Assembly: GCA_022264855.1 (NCBI GenBank)
Contig: JABYQU010000037.1
Coordinates: 1-64,000, forward strand
From: Lenzites betulinus
Taxonomy: Eukaryota > Basidiomycota > Agaricomycetes > Polyporales > Polyporaceae
Reading direction: 5' to 3'
Length of the DNA stretch: 64,000 nucleotides
The notes below the pieces were generated by a model that saw nothing but the letters and a program-made list of their open reading frames with translations, searched no databases and was not told the origin of the DNA. Below, one piece after another: positions 51,362 to 63,210 of this stretch (position 1 is its first letter; the number at the start of each line of letters is the position of its first letter). Made by a program: the position numbers and the translations under genes.

Positions 51362-52928
51362 CTACACAGTCCCCGCGGCCGGCATAGCCTGACCTTGCAG
51401 CGCTGCCCCTCCGCTGGTCTCCTCGTCACCGGCGACTTGTTCCTCCTCCCTGCTGGTGCCTGGACTCTGCGCCGCGTTGGAGTCAATGCTGGGACCCTCT
51501 GGTGGAGGCCCACTTGGCTCAGTCTCTTCCTCCGAGTCTTCGACTATCTCTGCACTCGAGGGCTTCTTGCGCTTCTTTGTCGCCGTCTTTCCATCAGCGC
51601 GTGTCTGTTTCCTGATCGTGCTGGACTCGAGGACATCAGCGCGATGCTTCTCTTTACGTAGCTCCCATTCCTCGCTAGAGAGGCGAACCCAGTAGCACTG
51701 CGGAGGGGTGCTGAACAGCGCCGCATGGAGGACATCGAGCTGGGCAGTGGTTTTGATATCGCTCGGGTTGCATATCGTCTTCGGGAGTTGCTCCGGCCAT
51801 CCAATGAGCTCGACGCCATGTTCAGCAACAAGGGCGCTGTAGCGCACCCACTCCATTCGTGGGAGAGCGGCGGCGGCAACACCGTGTTTCGTGAGAAGTT
51901 CCTCTGTGGGAATGATCAGATGCCTTGTGGACATCTTCCGGGAGACGTGCGCGAACATACCAAGTCCTTCGTTGACCTTCGCTCGAATCTCACCCTTCAG
52001 TTGAGTGCTTCGTTTGCCTCCCATTGCACGGAGGAGACCTGTTTGATAGCCGGGTATCAGGAGTTCAGTATCATGTTCATAACCTTTCTCTGAAGAGGAC
52101 GCACCCGCTTTCCCGGAGGTAATGCACGCCTCCATTCTTAACGCCATCGTTTCGGGAGTACACTTATATATTTCGGTACAGGCTTCTGCCACCTTTGGCG
52201 TGTGACTAACCCGTGTCAACCAGCTGTCAGTGACCTCGCGCTTCGTCACGATCAAGAGGTATTGACATCCTGTCCGTGCAGCGAGGCCGTCCAGCTTACG
52301 GTAGGTCTAGGTGAGCTTTGTGCCATCAGGGATACTGGTATCTAACATACCTCAGGTTGTATTCGGCGTAGGATGCCCTCTACATGATTTCCCGACTCGC
52401 TTGCAGCGATTCTACCGGCCGGAGGGGTGCTGTCTGTTTCAAGCTGCTGGAGCAGACGCTTCTGCTCATGCTCTGGCAAATTCTTCCAGTCCAGATCAGC
52501 GGCTTCCTTAGCAAGTTCGGAAAGTGCGCTGCGGCCGACGGGGCTTGTTCCTAAGGTGATGGTGAGTAGCTGAATCCGGCCAGTCACAGAAGGCACTGAC
52601 CTGCTTCGCTGCGCTTCTTTGACAGGTCGTGAACAACCGCATTGAAAAGCGACTTCTTTCGACGTGATGCGAGGAGCTTTCCGCCCCGGAATAGCTGCAT
52701 GGCGATCCACTGCCGGGACCTGATGGATAGAATGTCAGCATGGTGAGTCGACTGCAGTTTGCTGAGGACGATGTGAACGAACTTCTTATGCTTCTCTGCC
52801 AGGTCGTTTATGGAGGTGTTATAGCTCTCCCGCTCTGCATTGATGTCCTCCCACATCTGTGCCGTCCTCTGACGCCCCCTCATGCGTTCTTCCTTCGTGA
52901 GTTTTGGCTTTTGCGAGGTGCGTGCCAT
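51362..52928 (-). CDS. KDZ accessory gene 1, unknown function
   Basis: ATG at 52928 (MARTSQKPKLTKEERMRGRQRT), stop at 51362, about five exons. The N-terminus is basic and helical. Downstream blocks are KKSLFNAVVHDLSKKRSEA, LGTSPVGRSALSELAKEA, HVEGILRRIQPE, a compact domain with ARTGCQYLLIVTKREVTDSWL, and near the end MEWVRYSALVAEHGVELIGWPEQL followed by an NPSD block. The C-terminal ~90 residues are Lys-rich and then acidic and disordered. I recall similar proteins accompanying transposons in mushroom-forming fungi (the V-L-I-G-W-P / N-P-S-D pattern), but I have no name or activity for them. It may be a DNA-binding partner of the transposase. Confidence 0.65.
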
Positions 52929-53208
52929 TGCTTCAGCTTCTGACAGGTATAATCACAGACTGAGCGGCGGCGGGTACCAGGAAAAAACAAATGACTTGCA
53001 AACAAGCGGTGGGATGAGGACGCCAGTGAGGATAGAGGGGGGCGAAGGGGGCGAGAACACTACGTAGGGATTGGATGTACCCTCAGCGAGATATTCAACA
53101 TTTGAGCCCCTTGGCACGTGCGCGCCTCCTCAGGCCTCAGGCACTGGGCTGACTGGCTCTCGATCACCCTCACTTATGTCTTTGACCGCAAAACAGACTC
53201 TACATCGT

Positions 53209-54936
53209 CTACTCTACCCATACTCCATCCTCTTCCATGCTCACACTGCTCAGGGTCTCCGAAAATCGGCTGCTCAAGTCGCCCAAGCTGTCATCGTCCT
53301 CCTTGTTACCATCCTCCTCGCCTGACTCTGCTAGCGGTCGTGCAGCCTCCATAAGATCGCGCAGCTGTTGGGATACCTCACGGAAGATCAGTCGCCGCAG
53401 TGTATGGGCATCCCTCCGAGACAGTCCAGCAGTCTCATGAAACAAGGGCTCCCAGTCCGCCACATGGAAGTCGAGTGCAAGCATAACCTGTGCACACTGA
53501 CGAGCGTCCGCGCGGATATGCTCGAGGAACATGCGGACGACGGTGCTGAAGCCAAACGACTCGACCGTCGCGCTCGTGTAGTGGGCGCTATAGTCCTGTG
53601 TCTCGTGTGCCCGCGTATATGGTGGCGGTGGATCAGCATGAACGCTAGGGAGAGAAGCGGGGGAAGGAGGCAATGACAGGGGCGGGGCGGCGCTCGGTGT
53701 CCTTATCCAGTTGTTATTTGCAGCTTCTGTACACAGGCAGGGTGAGTTCAGCACGGATTGGGTGAATAGGATCTCACCTCTATGCACGGCACGCGCGGTG
53801 ACAGTCCTGCTCGCCAAGCGCGCAGGGCCTTGAGGATTCGGCGTTGAGCTGGCGGACGGGACTTCATCTGCCCCCGGGAACCCGTAATATGCTTCGATCT
53901 CTGCGCGCGATGCCCTCGGTGACGTAGGAATACCTTCATATAAAGCAGTGAAGTCAGTCCTCAAACCAGTCGAGAGGCGGCCGAGCGACTCACCTAGTTC
54001 CATTGCTAACCTCAACAGCAGCGACGGTTCAGACTCCTCAGTCCCCGCAGCTAGACTGTCACCTCTCCGGACGGCTTCTACACCTCTACCAGAGCTGGGG
54101 CTTTGTGGCCTGGGCTGCGACGGCGTGCGGCTCTGATTGGGTACAGTCGACACTATGCGGGAGGGCGATTGCTGATCTTCAACCACATTGTGGGTCGTGG
54201 CTGGTCCCGTGCGAATTGAAGAGCGCGTTGCGGTCGAGGAACCTGTTGAGGACACTTGAGGCTCGATCGGGGAGGAGCGAGTAGCGTCCGCGGCGAGCTG
54301 TATCGGCTGCGTGATAATCCGACGTGTGGCGGCGTCGAATGCGTACCCTGCGCCCGGAGTGAAAGCCGTAAGCTTATCATGGAACGCCATAATGTGCGGG
54401 ATCGCAATTTCTTCCTGAACGATCCGGCGGATCTTGTCAAGGGCCGTCTTGAAGGCCGGCGATTGCTCAACTTGACGAGTAGCGACGACGCGCACATCGA
54501 TGTCTGCAGCGCGCAACGGGCGGCTTGGAGGCCATTCTGGTCGAATACCAAAGCCGAGGAAAAGAGTGTCAGCGGTGCGGGCGGCGCCGATAGCCTGCAA
54601 GCGAAAATCAGTACTTTGCGAGACCCTTGGTGCTGCGGGTGCTTAGCCAGGAGTGCTCACAGCGTCTTCGATATCTCCCATGGCTTCTTGAAAGGCAAAG
54701 CCCCGATCTTCACTTGATGTGCAGAAGTGTTGGTGTAAGTCACGACTTCCCGAATCCTGGCGGTCATCGTTGTCGAAGCGTATGTTGAAGCGGCGGGCAA
54801 AGCGCTCCTGAGCGATCGCAGTGTGTCCCGGTTGCGGATCGTGCATTTGTGTGAAAATGCGGAGGGCAGGAGGACCATAGAGGGCCCTACCGCTACCAGT
54901 GGTGGCCGAGATCGTGGACGGGGGAGTGCCAGACAT
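53209..54936 (-). CDS. KDZ accessory gene 2, unknown function
   Basis: ATG at 54936 (MSGTPPSTISATTG), stop at 53209. A 72-bp intron (GTGAGC..TTGCAG, near 54589-54662) joins GDIEDA to AIGAARTADTLFLGF. The first 250 residues hold a small mixed domain (FARRFNIRFDNDD, DIDVRVVATRQVEQSPAFKTALDKIRRIVQEEIAIPHI). A long Ser/Pro/Thr-rich linker follows, then a helical C-terminus (VVRMFLEHIRADARQCAQVMLALDFHVADWEPLF, RLIFREVSQQLRDLM) and an acidic tail. One more intron near 53700 is likely. No family is recognised. Its place inside the TIRs and beside the transposase argues that it moves with the element. Confidence 0.6.
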
Positions 54937-55311
54937 GACTGGTGGAAGTGAGGCGAGTGAAGGGGAAAGATAAAGACACAAGCCACTTACCCAGTGCAGG
55001 GACAGGGTGTTTGTGAGTCGCGGCGCGACTGCAGTGCTGCCTGGTTCTGCCGCGCGCGCAAATCACTGCTGCTCAAGATCTGGTTGCCTGCGGGTACACA
55101 TTTGCATGTACCTACCACCTCCGAATGAACCTGTAAAGTGTAGTAGTAGACATATAACCATTCCTCTGTGCAGTAGTACTCGAAAATGTATCGATAGAAC
55201 ACAACATGCTAGTAGAGACCCGTACCGAAGCTGAATGTTCAACTGTCGAGCTCGCAGTGCACGAGACGCCGCGGAATCCTACCTTGTGCGACTGGTACCG
55301 CGTGCTGCAGA

Positions 55312-58300
55312 TTACCTGTCGAGAGAGATGATCTCCATGACTTCTGTCATTCGTATCATCTCGTCGTTGGCTGCAGGGTCACTAAATACGTCGTCCATGT
55401 CTGCTGTATCGTCGTCGAGGGGACCGTCAGGCCGCATGGCTGTCGATGTGTCGTCTTCGTCCGTGCCTCGTGAGCTCCCTGCATCCCAAACCTCTCGGTG
55501 TCGAACCCCGCTTGGAGGACACATCTCTGAGACTCCCGAGTACCCTGGCAATGCGCGAATTCTCCCGATACGAGCTACATGAATCGCCTGAACACGCCGG
55601 CGAGAGCGCAGTTGCGCGCGAAGCTCTGCCGCTAAGACTGCATTGTGAGGAGCAGTCGCGCGTATCGCTAGCTCGTACTCCCGACGCTCGAGTTCGATGC
55701 TTGTTTCCAGTCGACGTAGCTCCACGTCGGCTCGCTTCAACTCCTCGCGTGCGCGTACGGTTTTGAAGTACTTCACAGCGATCTCGCGATTGCGGGGTGT
55801 CGTCCACAAAGCGGTGAGGATGTCGCGCCGCGAATATGCATTCCGCAGGAGGTCAAACTCGCCTACGAATGTGTACGTGACGACGTCCTTCCATTGAAGA
55901 GATGGGGCACGCGGGGACATCTGCAATGCGAGCGCGTTGTATTTCTTCAGCGCTGTGCGGATAGCTTTGCCGCGGGTCTTCAAGGCTTTCCATATCGCCG
56001 TGCGAGCTTTGTAACCTGTGTTCGGAGTGGATTAGCAAGCGCGGTCTGTCACTATAGCTGCAACACCTACTCGTGCCACTCATATTCGCCTTCGAGAGCT
56101 CTAGCAAGCGCTGCATCACCAGGTGTTGGACGCGATCGAGGGCGCGGTGGTACTCGCGATGACGGAGGTACGAAAGAGTCTCTTGATATTTCTTGTCAAC
56201 GGGCGTCCATGTCGTTCGAATCGCAAGCTTCTTCTCGAAGTCCCCAACGACGCTGTTTGCGAGGTTGAGTGCATGGAGGGCGGTGCGACGTACGGCTTCG
56301 AGCTGATTGGTGCGGCGAGAATCCTCGTGATAGTCGACAGCCTTGTCGCTCGGCGTAACAACCCATTGTGTACGAATCTTCTCGAAGTCGCGGCTGCCAG
56401 AAAACGATCAGCAGATGTTCATATCAGTATAGCAGAGAGAGACGTACTCGGCCTTCGCGCGATCGAGCAGCGCCTGAACGTAGGCGACCTCCAGGACGCG
56501 CTCCTCTGGCTCATCCTTGAGACCGCTCAAGAACTCGCGTTCTTCGACCACCCAGCCTTCGATATCCGCATCCGTGATGTTGAGTTCGGCTTGGAGGTGC
56601 TTAACATCGATTGAATAATCACGTATAATGGTGAGAGATTGACGGACGTTGTTGTAGAGGAACCTGCCTGTAGAGCGTCAGCGGAATATTCAGATCGGAT
56701 GGAAACCTCTCACATACTTAGCTCTGCGTACTTCTCCTCATCCCAGTGACGGAAATGGAGGTCTAGGGCTTGCATCCAATGGTACTTGCTTGCATAGCGG
56801 ATAAGTCGTGCTACCGGATTCGAGCCGGAGAAGACTCGCTCCAGTCCTTCGAGGTCCTCAAGACCGAATCCGACAAGGTACAGGGGGTGGTTTGCTAGTT
56901 GGCATTGGCGGTTGTGCGCATAGCCGTGGAAGGCGCAGACGGCAAACAACACCTGACAGGCTGCCGCCTTTGGCCCAACCAACTTACTCCTAGCAACAGT
57001 CTCCTTGAATGTGCACCCTATGTCGTAGCCGAAAGCGGTATGATCACCAAGGACGTCGAGGGTATGATTGAGGAGCGCTAGCGGGTACTTTGCCCTGGTG
57101 TAGTCCAAATCATGTCAGTCCGGCGAACGTCAGACATGCTATCTGTACGTACAACTCGCCGCTGCGAACCATCTCGCAGGCGATCTGTATGAACCCATGG
57201 CGGCACGCGGATACGAAAATCCCTGTCGTCTCATAGATATCGAGCGCGCGTTTGAGGTTCTCCGCTGCGCTGGCCTTCCAGTGTTCCGCGCACGACGTAG
57301 TGCGAGTCTGCCCGTCCGTGACGTCGCCGCCCTCATCGCCAATTGGGGCCCATGGGGCATCATCTTCCTCCTCAGATGCTGCCTCGTCCTGTATATAGTT
57401 TCAAGTCGTGATCAGTCGCGCTGTCGTTCGCTTTTAATGATATGATCTTACCTCTGAGTCGTGTCTCGTAGGGTCTGGCGCCTTGGGAGGAGGTACCGGT
57501 CGTTTCTTCACTTCGTCCTTAAACTGATCGACCACTTCACGGGAGAGGAAGTAGCTGCTTTTGAAGATCCGCTTGTCCTGTGCCCCAGCGCTGGCGACAC
57601 GCTTGGCGGAGTTGTTGCCGTCCATGGCCACAAGCCGTGCAGGATGCAGCGCAGGCTCGCCTTCAAGCTTTCGAGTATAAATAAATACATACAGATCAGC
57701 GCGCGAGCAAGACTACAACATCCCATGCACTTACCTGGATATGGCAGCAAGGACAACTGTTTGACAGCCGCCAATTGGAGTCCCGGCGTCCTAACGCGAA
57801 GTCGCATCGTTCACGAGCGATCTGAAGAATATTAAGGTATATATCGAACGCAGACGACATCTGCGTGCGCAAGAGCTTGGTATAGTTCACCTGCCAGTAG
57901 TGTCAGCACGGCAAAGCATACTCGTCGCGGGAGTACTTACATTGTGGAGATCGCACAGCGCTCGGGCCATCGGCTGGATGCCAAGCTGTGGGTGGTGGCG
58001 TCGCAGACGATGATACAGCTCGAGAGTGTCGAGGCTGAATGCAACCTCCGGATAGACCGGGGACGAACCCAGAAGGCCGTGGCGTAGCAGTGCCACGTTG
58101 GCACGCTCCTCCGGGCGCTGAGTGACGCATTTTTGTTCTATGCGACCTGTGGATGTTGCATTAGAGATGTCAAGCTGACGAGGACATCTGTTGAAGTGGG
58201 GGTAACACTTACTGTGTGTGTATGCGGCTACCACAATGAATGAATGCATATCCTCGCCGTCCTCTACAGCATCACCCTGCCGATGATGCTTCCACTGAAG

Positions 58301-58883
58301 GTAGGCGTCCGTCAGAGTCTCTAGCTGGTCATTCCAGTGCTCGTCCTCCCTGGCGCGACGTGCGGCGTGATCCCGAATGCTGGACCGTTGGTACACGCGC
58401 GCCGACCTGATAAAGTCAGTACATCGTTACATGAAGTCCTGCCGACAACATACCTAGGATCTATAACGTGCTCAATTGCGGCGAGGGCCGTCTCGGTCAT
58501 CTCCCCGCCCGCGTGAGAGAGATCGGGTGGGTCATCGTCCTCATCGATCCAGTCGAGCTCGTCGTCGAAAGCCGATGCGTACGTTGGGAGAGAGGCGTCG
58601 TCAGGAGGTGCACCGTGCTCAACAACGATCTGGTTGGCAACTGCGCGCGAGCTTGCTGGCATTGCTGCGAGATTCTCATGTCAGTCGAAGCTCTCACGGT
58701 GAAGCACCTTATTATAGAACCTGCAATCGCGGCATTACGTCTTTCAAGCATTTCGTGGTGCTCCTTTTGCACAGTAGATATTGATTTCCTGGCTGACGAG
58801 GAGCCTATGGACTGCTCGGCGCTGCAGTCATCGATTCCGAAGGTTACCCTGGACTTGATTCGTTTCCTACGGACTGGTCCCAT
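55312..58883 (-). CDS. KDZ transposase
   Basis: ATG at 58883 (MGPVRRKRIKSRV), stop at 55312, about twelve exons. In order: a basic/acidic N-terminus; a helical domain (RREDEHWNDQLETLTDAYLQW-type, near 58300); a zinc-type CPCC block followed by the catalytic-region VAMDGNNSAKR (57770-57600); an acidic insert (DEAASEEEDDAPW, 57390); the core AKYPLALLNHTLDVLGDHTAFGYDIGCTFKETV (57090), FAVCAFHGYAHNRQCQL (56935) and GLEDLEGLERVFSGSNPVARLIRYASKYHWMQALDLHF (56860-56750); and a long helical C-terminus ending in an acidic tail. The G-Y-D-I-G-C, H-G-Y-A-H-N and E-x2-F-S-x-S-N blocks are diagnostic of KDZ transposases. It moves the element by cut and paste. No stop or frame break interrupts the conserved blocks. 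Confidence 0.88.
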
Positions 58884-59083
58884 GCTTATATAATATTCTA
58901 CTATATCTAATATTCGCCTAGCACTATAGCCAGTGGATGAGATGAGGAGAGAACACCAGGGGACGATAGGCGATGAGAGGATCACTAAGCGCCAACGAGC
59001 GGCGAGGCGGGAGGGCGGGGTACACTAAGCGCCAGGCGGCGGGAGGCGGGAGGACTAAGCGCCAGGTGGCGGGACGACGAGGA

Positions 59084-59357
59084 TGTCCGGAAAGGACGGA
59101 GAGTGGCGGCGTGATCTAAGCAGATCTGTTGCCTGATCGGGAGAAGGGATCCAGACCGGGGACGGCAACGGCCGGGGCGGGAGGGGCGGGAGGAACAGTG
59201 CCGAGCTTGCCGGGGATGGGCGGGAGAGGGCCAAAGGTTGCTGGGGACGCCGGGGAGACTGCTGGGGATCGCTTGAAAGAGTAGAAAGGCGTATTAGGCT
59301 CAATCGCGCATCAGGCGATCGAGGGTGATTAGACTGATAAGGGGTGAGACCCAGGTG
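59084..59357. repeat. KDZ right terminal inverted repeat
   Basis: Reverse complement of 50718-50991, ending CCCAGGTG directly before CCAAGAA (59358-59364). Confidence 0.88.
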
Positions 59358-59364
59358 CCAAGAA

Positions 59365-59749
59365 TTGGGAATAGGCGCTAGTGATATCCGCCTGCTGTCG
59401 TGGTGTTTTTGGTAGCGATATTCACTATTATTTTGCCGTACTTCACCATATAGCTGCATCGGTATACTAGTGAATCTATGCAAGAGTTGTGGTGAGATTG
59501 TGGGCATAGTGTACTCGGATAGATCACTACTTAAAATCCGCATAATGACAACTTAGCACAGAGCACCTGTTATCCAGGTGAAAGTGCCGCGGTGCGCAAT
59601 ATCACCGGTTAATACAGACCTTTCACTAGAGGCGGGAAAGCAACCAATGTGTTCGTAACAAAGACGCAGATGAATTGACACAGTTCACAAGTAGTACATG
59701 GTCGCTGCGGGGAATGCCGAGACAAACAGAACGCGCAAGCATCATGCGC
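59365..59749. other. Short non-coding gap
   Basis: About 385 bp between the KDZ element and the next gene's stop. AT-richer than its surroundings, with no coding pattern. It probably belongs to the element carrying the divergent gene pair at 59750-63210. Confidence 0.4.
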
Positions 59750-60726
59750 TCACGCGCTGATGCCACCGGCGCTGCTCGCTGCTCCCCCCATCGAATCGTC
59801 TTCATCGTGCCTCCGCCGGTTGCCCTCATCCATCCCATTGGGCTTCTTCTTGATATAGCCTTGCTTGTACGCGTGTTTCCGCTTGTTTTGCATGTACTGC
59901 TTGGCTATCGCCGCGGTGGCCCAGTTATTAACATACCGGCGCAGCACCGGGTGCAATTTCCGTGCCTGTATGGCATGAATGATGGGTGAGTTCGAATTCA
60001 ACATTGTGCAGCATACTAATATGATAGCATACAGCACGGAACAGCGTCGCCAGCTTGTCTGCGTCCTGGCGGCGGAAATCATCGGTCCAGTCGAGCTGTG
60101 CGCGGATTACAAGACTGCGAACAGTCCGCTGCGGGTTGATTCGTAAGTTAACCAATTAATAAAGAATATGTCATTCGTCGCACCTGAATCTCTGCATAGT
60201 CCGCATGATTCATCTCCATCGACTCGCGGATAGGCCAACCTGAACCCGCGGGTCGCGGGATATCTGGGAGGTGCTCACCAGTGCCAGCCGCTGCAGCACC
60301 TCCAGTAGTGGCGGCTTGTGCAAGTTGCTGTTCGAGAGCAGCCCTAGAGGCCTCAACAGCAGCAGCTTCGGCAGCGGCGGCAGCAGCAGCATGCTCGGCG
60401 GCAGTCACCCGGGCTTGAGCTTCGATAGCAGCCTGCTCAGCAGCAGCAGTCTCGGCTTGTGCAGCGGCCAGGGCTTCAGCATGTCCGCGGGCAGCGCCAT
60501 GAGCGGCCTCGAGCTCCTGTTCAACTTGCGAGTGGGCTATCGGGTGTGTAGTTGGTTATTGATATCACAGTAGCGGTGCTGTGTTCTTACCGAGCCTGAG
60601 GGCCTCGAGTTCCTTTTGCAGATCAGTGACAAGTGCTTCAAGCTGCTTCTTTGTCACGTTCTTCGGTGTGTATCATGGAAGATTAGCCCAGCTTAGCGGA
60701 GCGAGGGCGTGAGTACGTACAACCAT
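59750..60726 (-). CDS. Small coiled-coil accessory protein next to the CACTA transposase
   Basis: ATG at 60726. The first coding exon seems to be only ATGGTT (60721-60726), followed by an intron (GTACGT..CGAAG) and then NVTKKQLEALVTDLQKELEALRL. Next comes an Ala/Glu heptad-type coiled coil (EHAAAAAAAEAAAVEASRAALEQQL), IPRPAGSGWPIRESMEM, RTVRSLVIRAQLDWTDDFRRQDADKLATLFRA, and RYVNNWATAAIAKQYMQNKRKHAY before an acidic tail. At least four introns. The motifs resemble small proteins I recall beside transposases in agaricomycete genomes; function unknown. It is divergent from the Tnp2 gene with only 357 bp between the ATGs, so a shared promoter is likely. Confidence 0.6.
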
Positions 60727-61083
60727 GATTGATTGATGTGTATGAGATCTAACAGACTGCCGGCAGGTGCTTGAGTAGGAAAGGAAGGTGTGAAGGACTG
60801 AAGGTTGTCGGTGGGTCGGCGTGAACGCACAGCGTCCACGTCAACACCAGAAGGGGGGTTTGAATGGGAGATGACAAAGGCCGCGTCACCGGGTTTATAA
60901 GGGAAGGTGTTGTTGTGGTTTGTATCAGCTGTTATCGACCGCGACCATCGGGCAGTGGACGGAATGGACCAATCATATCAACTTGTATGACCAGTGCGTG
61001 CACGCGCGTGCTTGAGACAATTCTACTCACAAACTGCTACCATTCTACACACACCGGTACTCTGCTTGTTGTCTTTCTTCCTT

Positions 61084-63210
61084 ATGGGCCGCCGCTCTAC
61101 GACTCGGGGCGAGAAGAAGTTCTGTTCGGTGTGCCGCTGCTTGCACCATCCTGATACAGTGACCCGCCATGAGCGGGGCCAGGTTCCTGTGCTTTCTAGA
61201 GCATCCAGGCAGGCAGAGGACGATCCGATAGCTGCACGGACGTTGTGGTCACTTCAAGCCAATGCCCGTCCCATCAAAAGGCTCCGCAGAGATGTAGGCA
61301 GCACGTCAATAGGAAGGACAGAAGTCGAGGTCAGCGTGGGACAGGTCCCATTGCAGTCGGAGGAGGGTTCCAGATTTCCTGAACGGGAAACCAGTGAGGG
61401 TGAGTGAGCCGAGTGTTACATATTATAATGTGATAGCTTAAGCATAATATAGCAGAGAGAACCATGCTCACTGCAAGCACCTCTGGAGCTGCGGGGAGAT
61501 CCGCTCAGACAGAGGATACTCTCAGCGGCAGCGCAATGCATCCTTCGGGTCTTGAAGAGGCCGAACCAGGTTTGGACGCCTCACAAGCTGTAGACGATCT
61601 GGAAAACGCAATAGTGGGTGCACAACATGGCGTTTGGGCTGGTCGCACAAGATATCAACAAGCTACGGTGGAGGATGATGTACCGAGTGATGATGAAGAT
61701 GGCACAGCCGGTACAGGGACGGCCGGCGAGCAGGACACTGAGGCAGGTGCAGCCTTTGACGAGGAGCCGGATCAAGAAGACTCGGAGGATGAGTACGAGG
61801 CCATATCTGTGTGGGATGAGCTCGTAGAGTCATTACAGCAAGCAGGGCTTGTTTCTTGTGAGTGCTATATTGTACATGTAGCGACTAAATTTATTCAATG
61901 TTAAGTATAATTCCCGCATAGCGGATGACCTTACAGAGAGCGACCTCGAGATCCTCCGCCCATTCGCACTCAAAGTCCACACGAACATGCCCGGCTCGAC
62001 TTTCGCCAAGCTTCCCTACGCCTTCCCTCGTAGCAACATTGCTAGCTGGAAGACAATACAGTCGCATGTTGCTCAGCTCTCAGGATTTGAGCCACAACTG
62101 TACCACTGCTGCGTCGAATCCTGCTGCGCCTTTACTGGTCCTCACACTGACAAGGCGGCATGTCCGTACTGTAAAGCCAGCCGCTACGACGCGAAAGGTC
62201 GCCCACGCAAGCTCTTCGTATACCTCCCAGTCATCCCGCGTCTGAAAGCATATCAAGCAAACATGAAGATGGCGAAGAAGATGCAGTACCGGGGGACAGA
62301 TCACGTCCATGACCCCGACATCATCAAAGATGTCATGGACTCGCAGACCTATCGCACTCTCCTCACCAAGACAGTCACCGTGGATGAGAAACCCCTCGGG
62401 CACAAGTTCTTTGACGATCCCCGTGATGTCGCTCTTGGGTTGTCTACGGACGGCTTTGCACCGTTCAAGCGACGGTCTAAAACAGCTTGGCCTCTCATTC
62501 TGTTCAACTACAACCTCCCACCCGAGACGCGCTTCCACCTTGAGAACATCTTGGGCCTTGGTATCATTCCTGGCCCAAAGAAGCCGGTCGACTTCGACTC
62601 CTTTCTCTGGCCACTCGTTCAGGAACTACTCCGGCTTTCTGTGGGCGTCCATGCATATGACAGTCTTAGTGATTCATTCTTCGCTCTCCGTGCCTACCTT
62701 ATCCTTGTCTTTGGCGATATCCCGGCAGTTTCCATGGTCATGCGCATGAAGGGACACAACGGCCTGTCGCCCTGCCGTATGTGCGAAATCCAAGGTGTCC
62801 GTATCCCGGATTCGCGTGCGACCACACACTATGTACCTTTGGATCGATCGAACCACCCTCACGTGCAACAGGACGACTCACTCATTCACACATATGACCC
62901 TGCGCACCTTCCCCTCCGCACACACACCACCTTCTTGGATCAGGCTCGACAAGTTCAGCTTGCGCAGACCCAGGCCGACTCTGAGAGATTGGCAAAACAA
63001 TACGGCATCAAGGGGATCCCTGTGCTCAGTGTTTTGTCATCGCTTACCTTTCCGGACAGCTTCCCTTACGACTTCATGCATTTATTATGGGAGAATGTCG
63101 TCAAAAATCTGATGCAATTATGGACAGGTACCTACAAGGATCTGGACGTCGGCACAGGTGTAAAAATGACAGAGTTGAGCCTTCAGCACACCGTTCGCAA
63201 GTGCGTTTGA
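61084..63210 (+). CDS. CACTA/EnSpm (Tnp2-type) transposase, C-terminal part missing
   Basis: ATG at 61084 (MGRRSTTRGEKKFCSVC). Exon 1 has a small zinc-finger-like start (CSVCRCLHHPDTVTRH). Exon 2, after an intron near 61403-61463, is acidic (EEPDQEDSEDEYEAISVWDELVESL). Exon 3 starts at about 61921 with ADDLTESDLEILRPF and runs open to 63210. It has CCVESCCAFTG and CPYCKA zinc pairs and then the Tnp2 core: DVALGLSTDGFAPFKRR, WPLILFNYNLPP, GIIPGPKKPVDFDSFLWPLVQEL, AVSMVMRMKGHNGLSPCRMC, and FPYDFMHLLWENVVKNLM. The recognisable sequence stops at LQHTVRK near 63198, where GTGCGT could be a splice donor, but I find no continuation in the remaining 800 bp. The gene is therefore truncated or continues beyond the window. 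Confidence 0.82.

Larger units (their letters stand above)
50718..59357 (-). mobile_element. KDZ (Kyakuja-Dileera-Zisupton) DNA transposon, complete
   Basis: 8,640 bp bounded by inverted repeats starting CACCTGGGTCTCACCCCTTA and flanked by a 7-bp direct repeat CCAAGAA (50711-50717 and 59358-59364). Three multi-exon genes lie inside, all on the minus strand: a KDZ transposase and two accessory genes. No other host or TE fragment is seen inside. Intact ends and long frames suggest a young element. Confidence 0.9.

Noticed and set aside
55312..58883. TET/JBP dioxygenase expected in KDZ elements
   Set aside because: I looked for an HxD...H dioxygenase pattern in the KDZ genes and saw none; the three genes are a transposase and two unrelated proteins.
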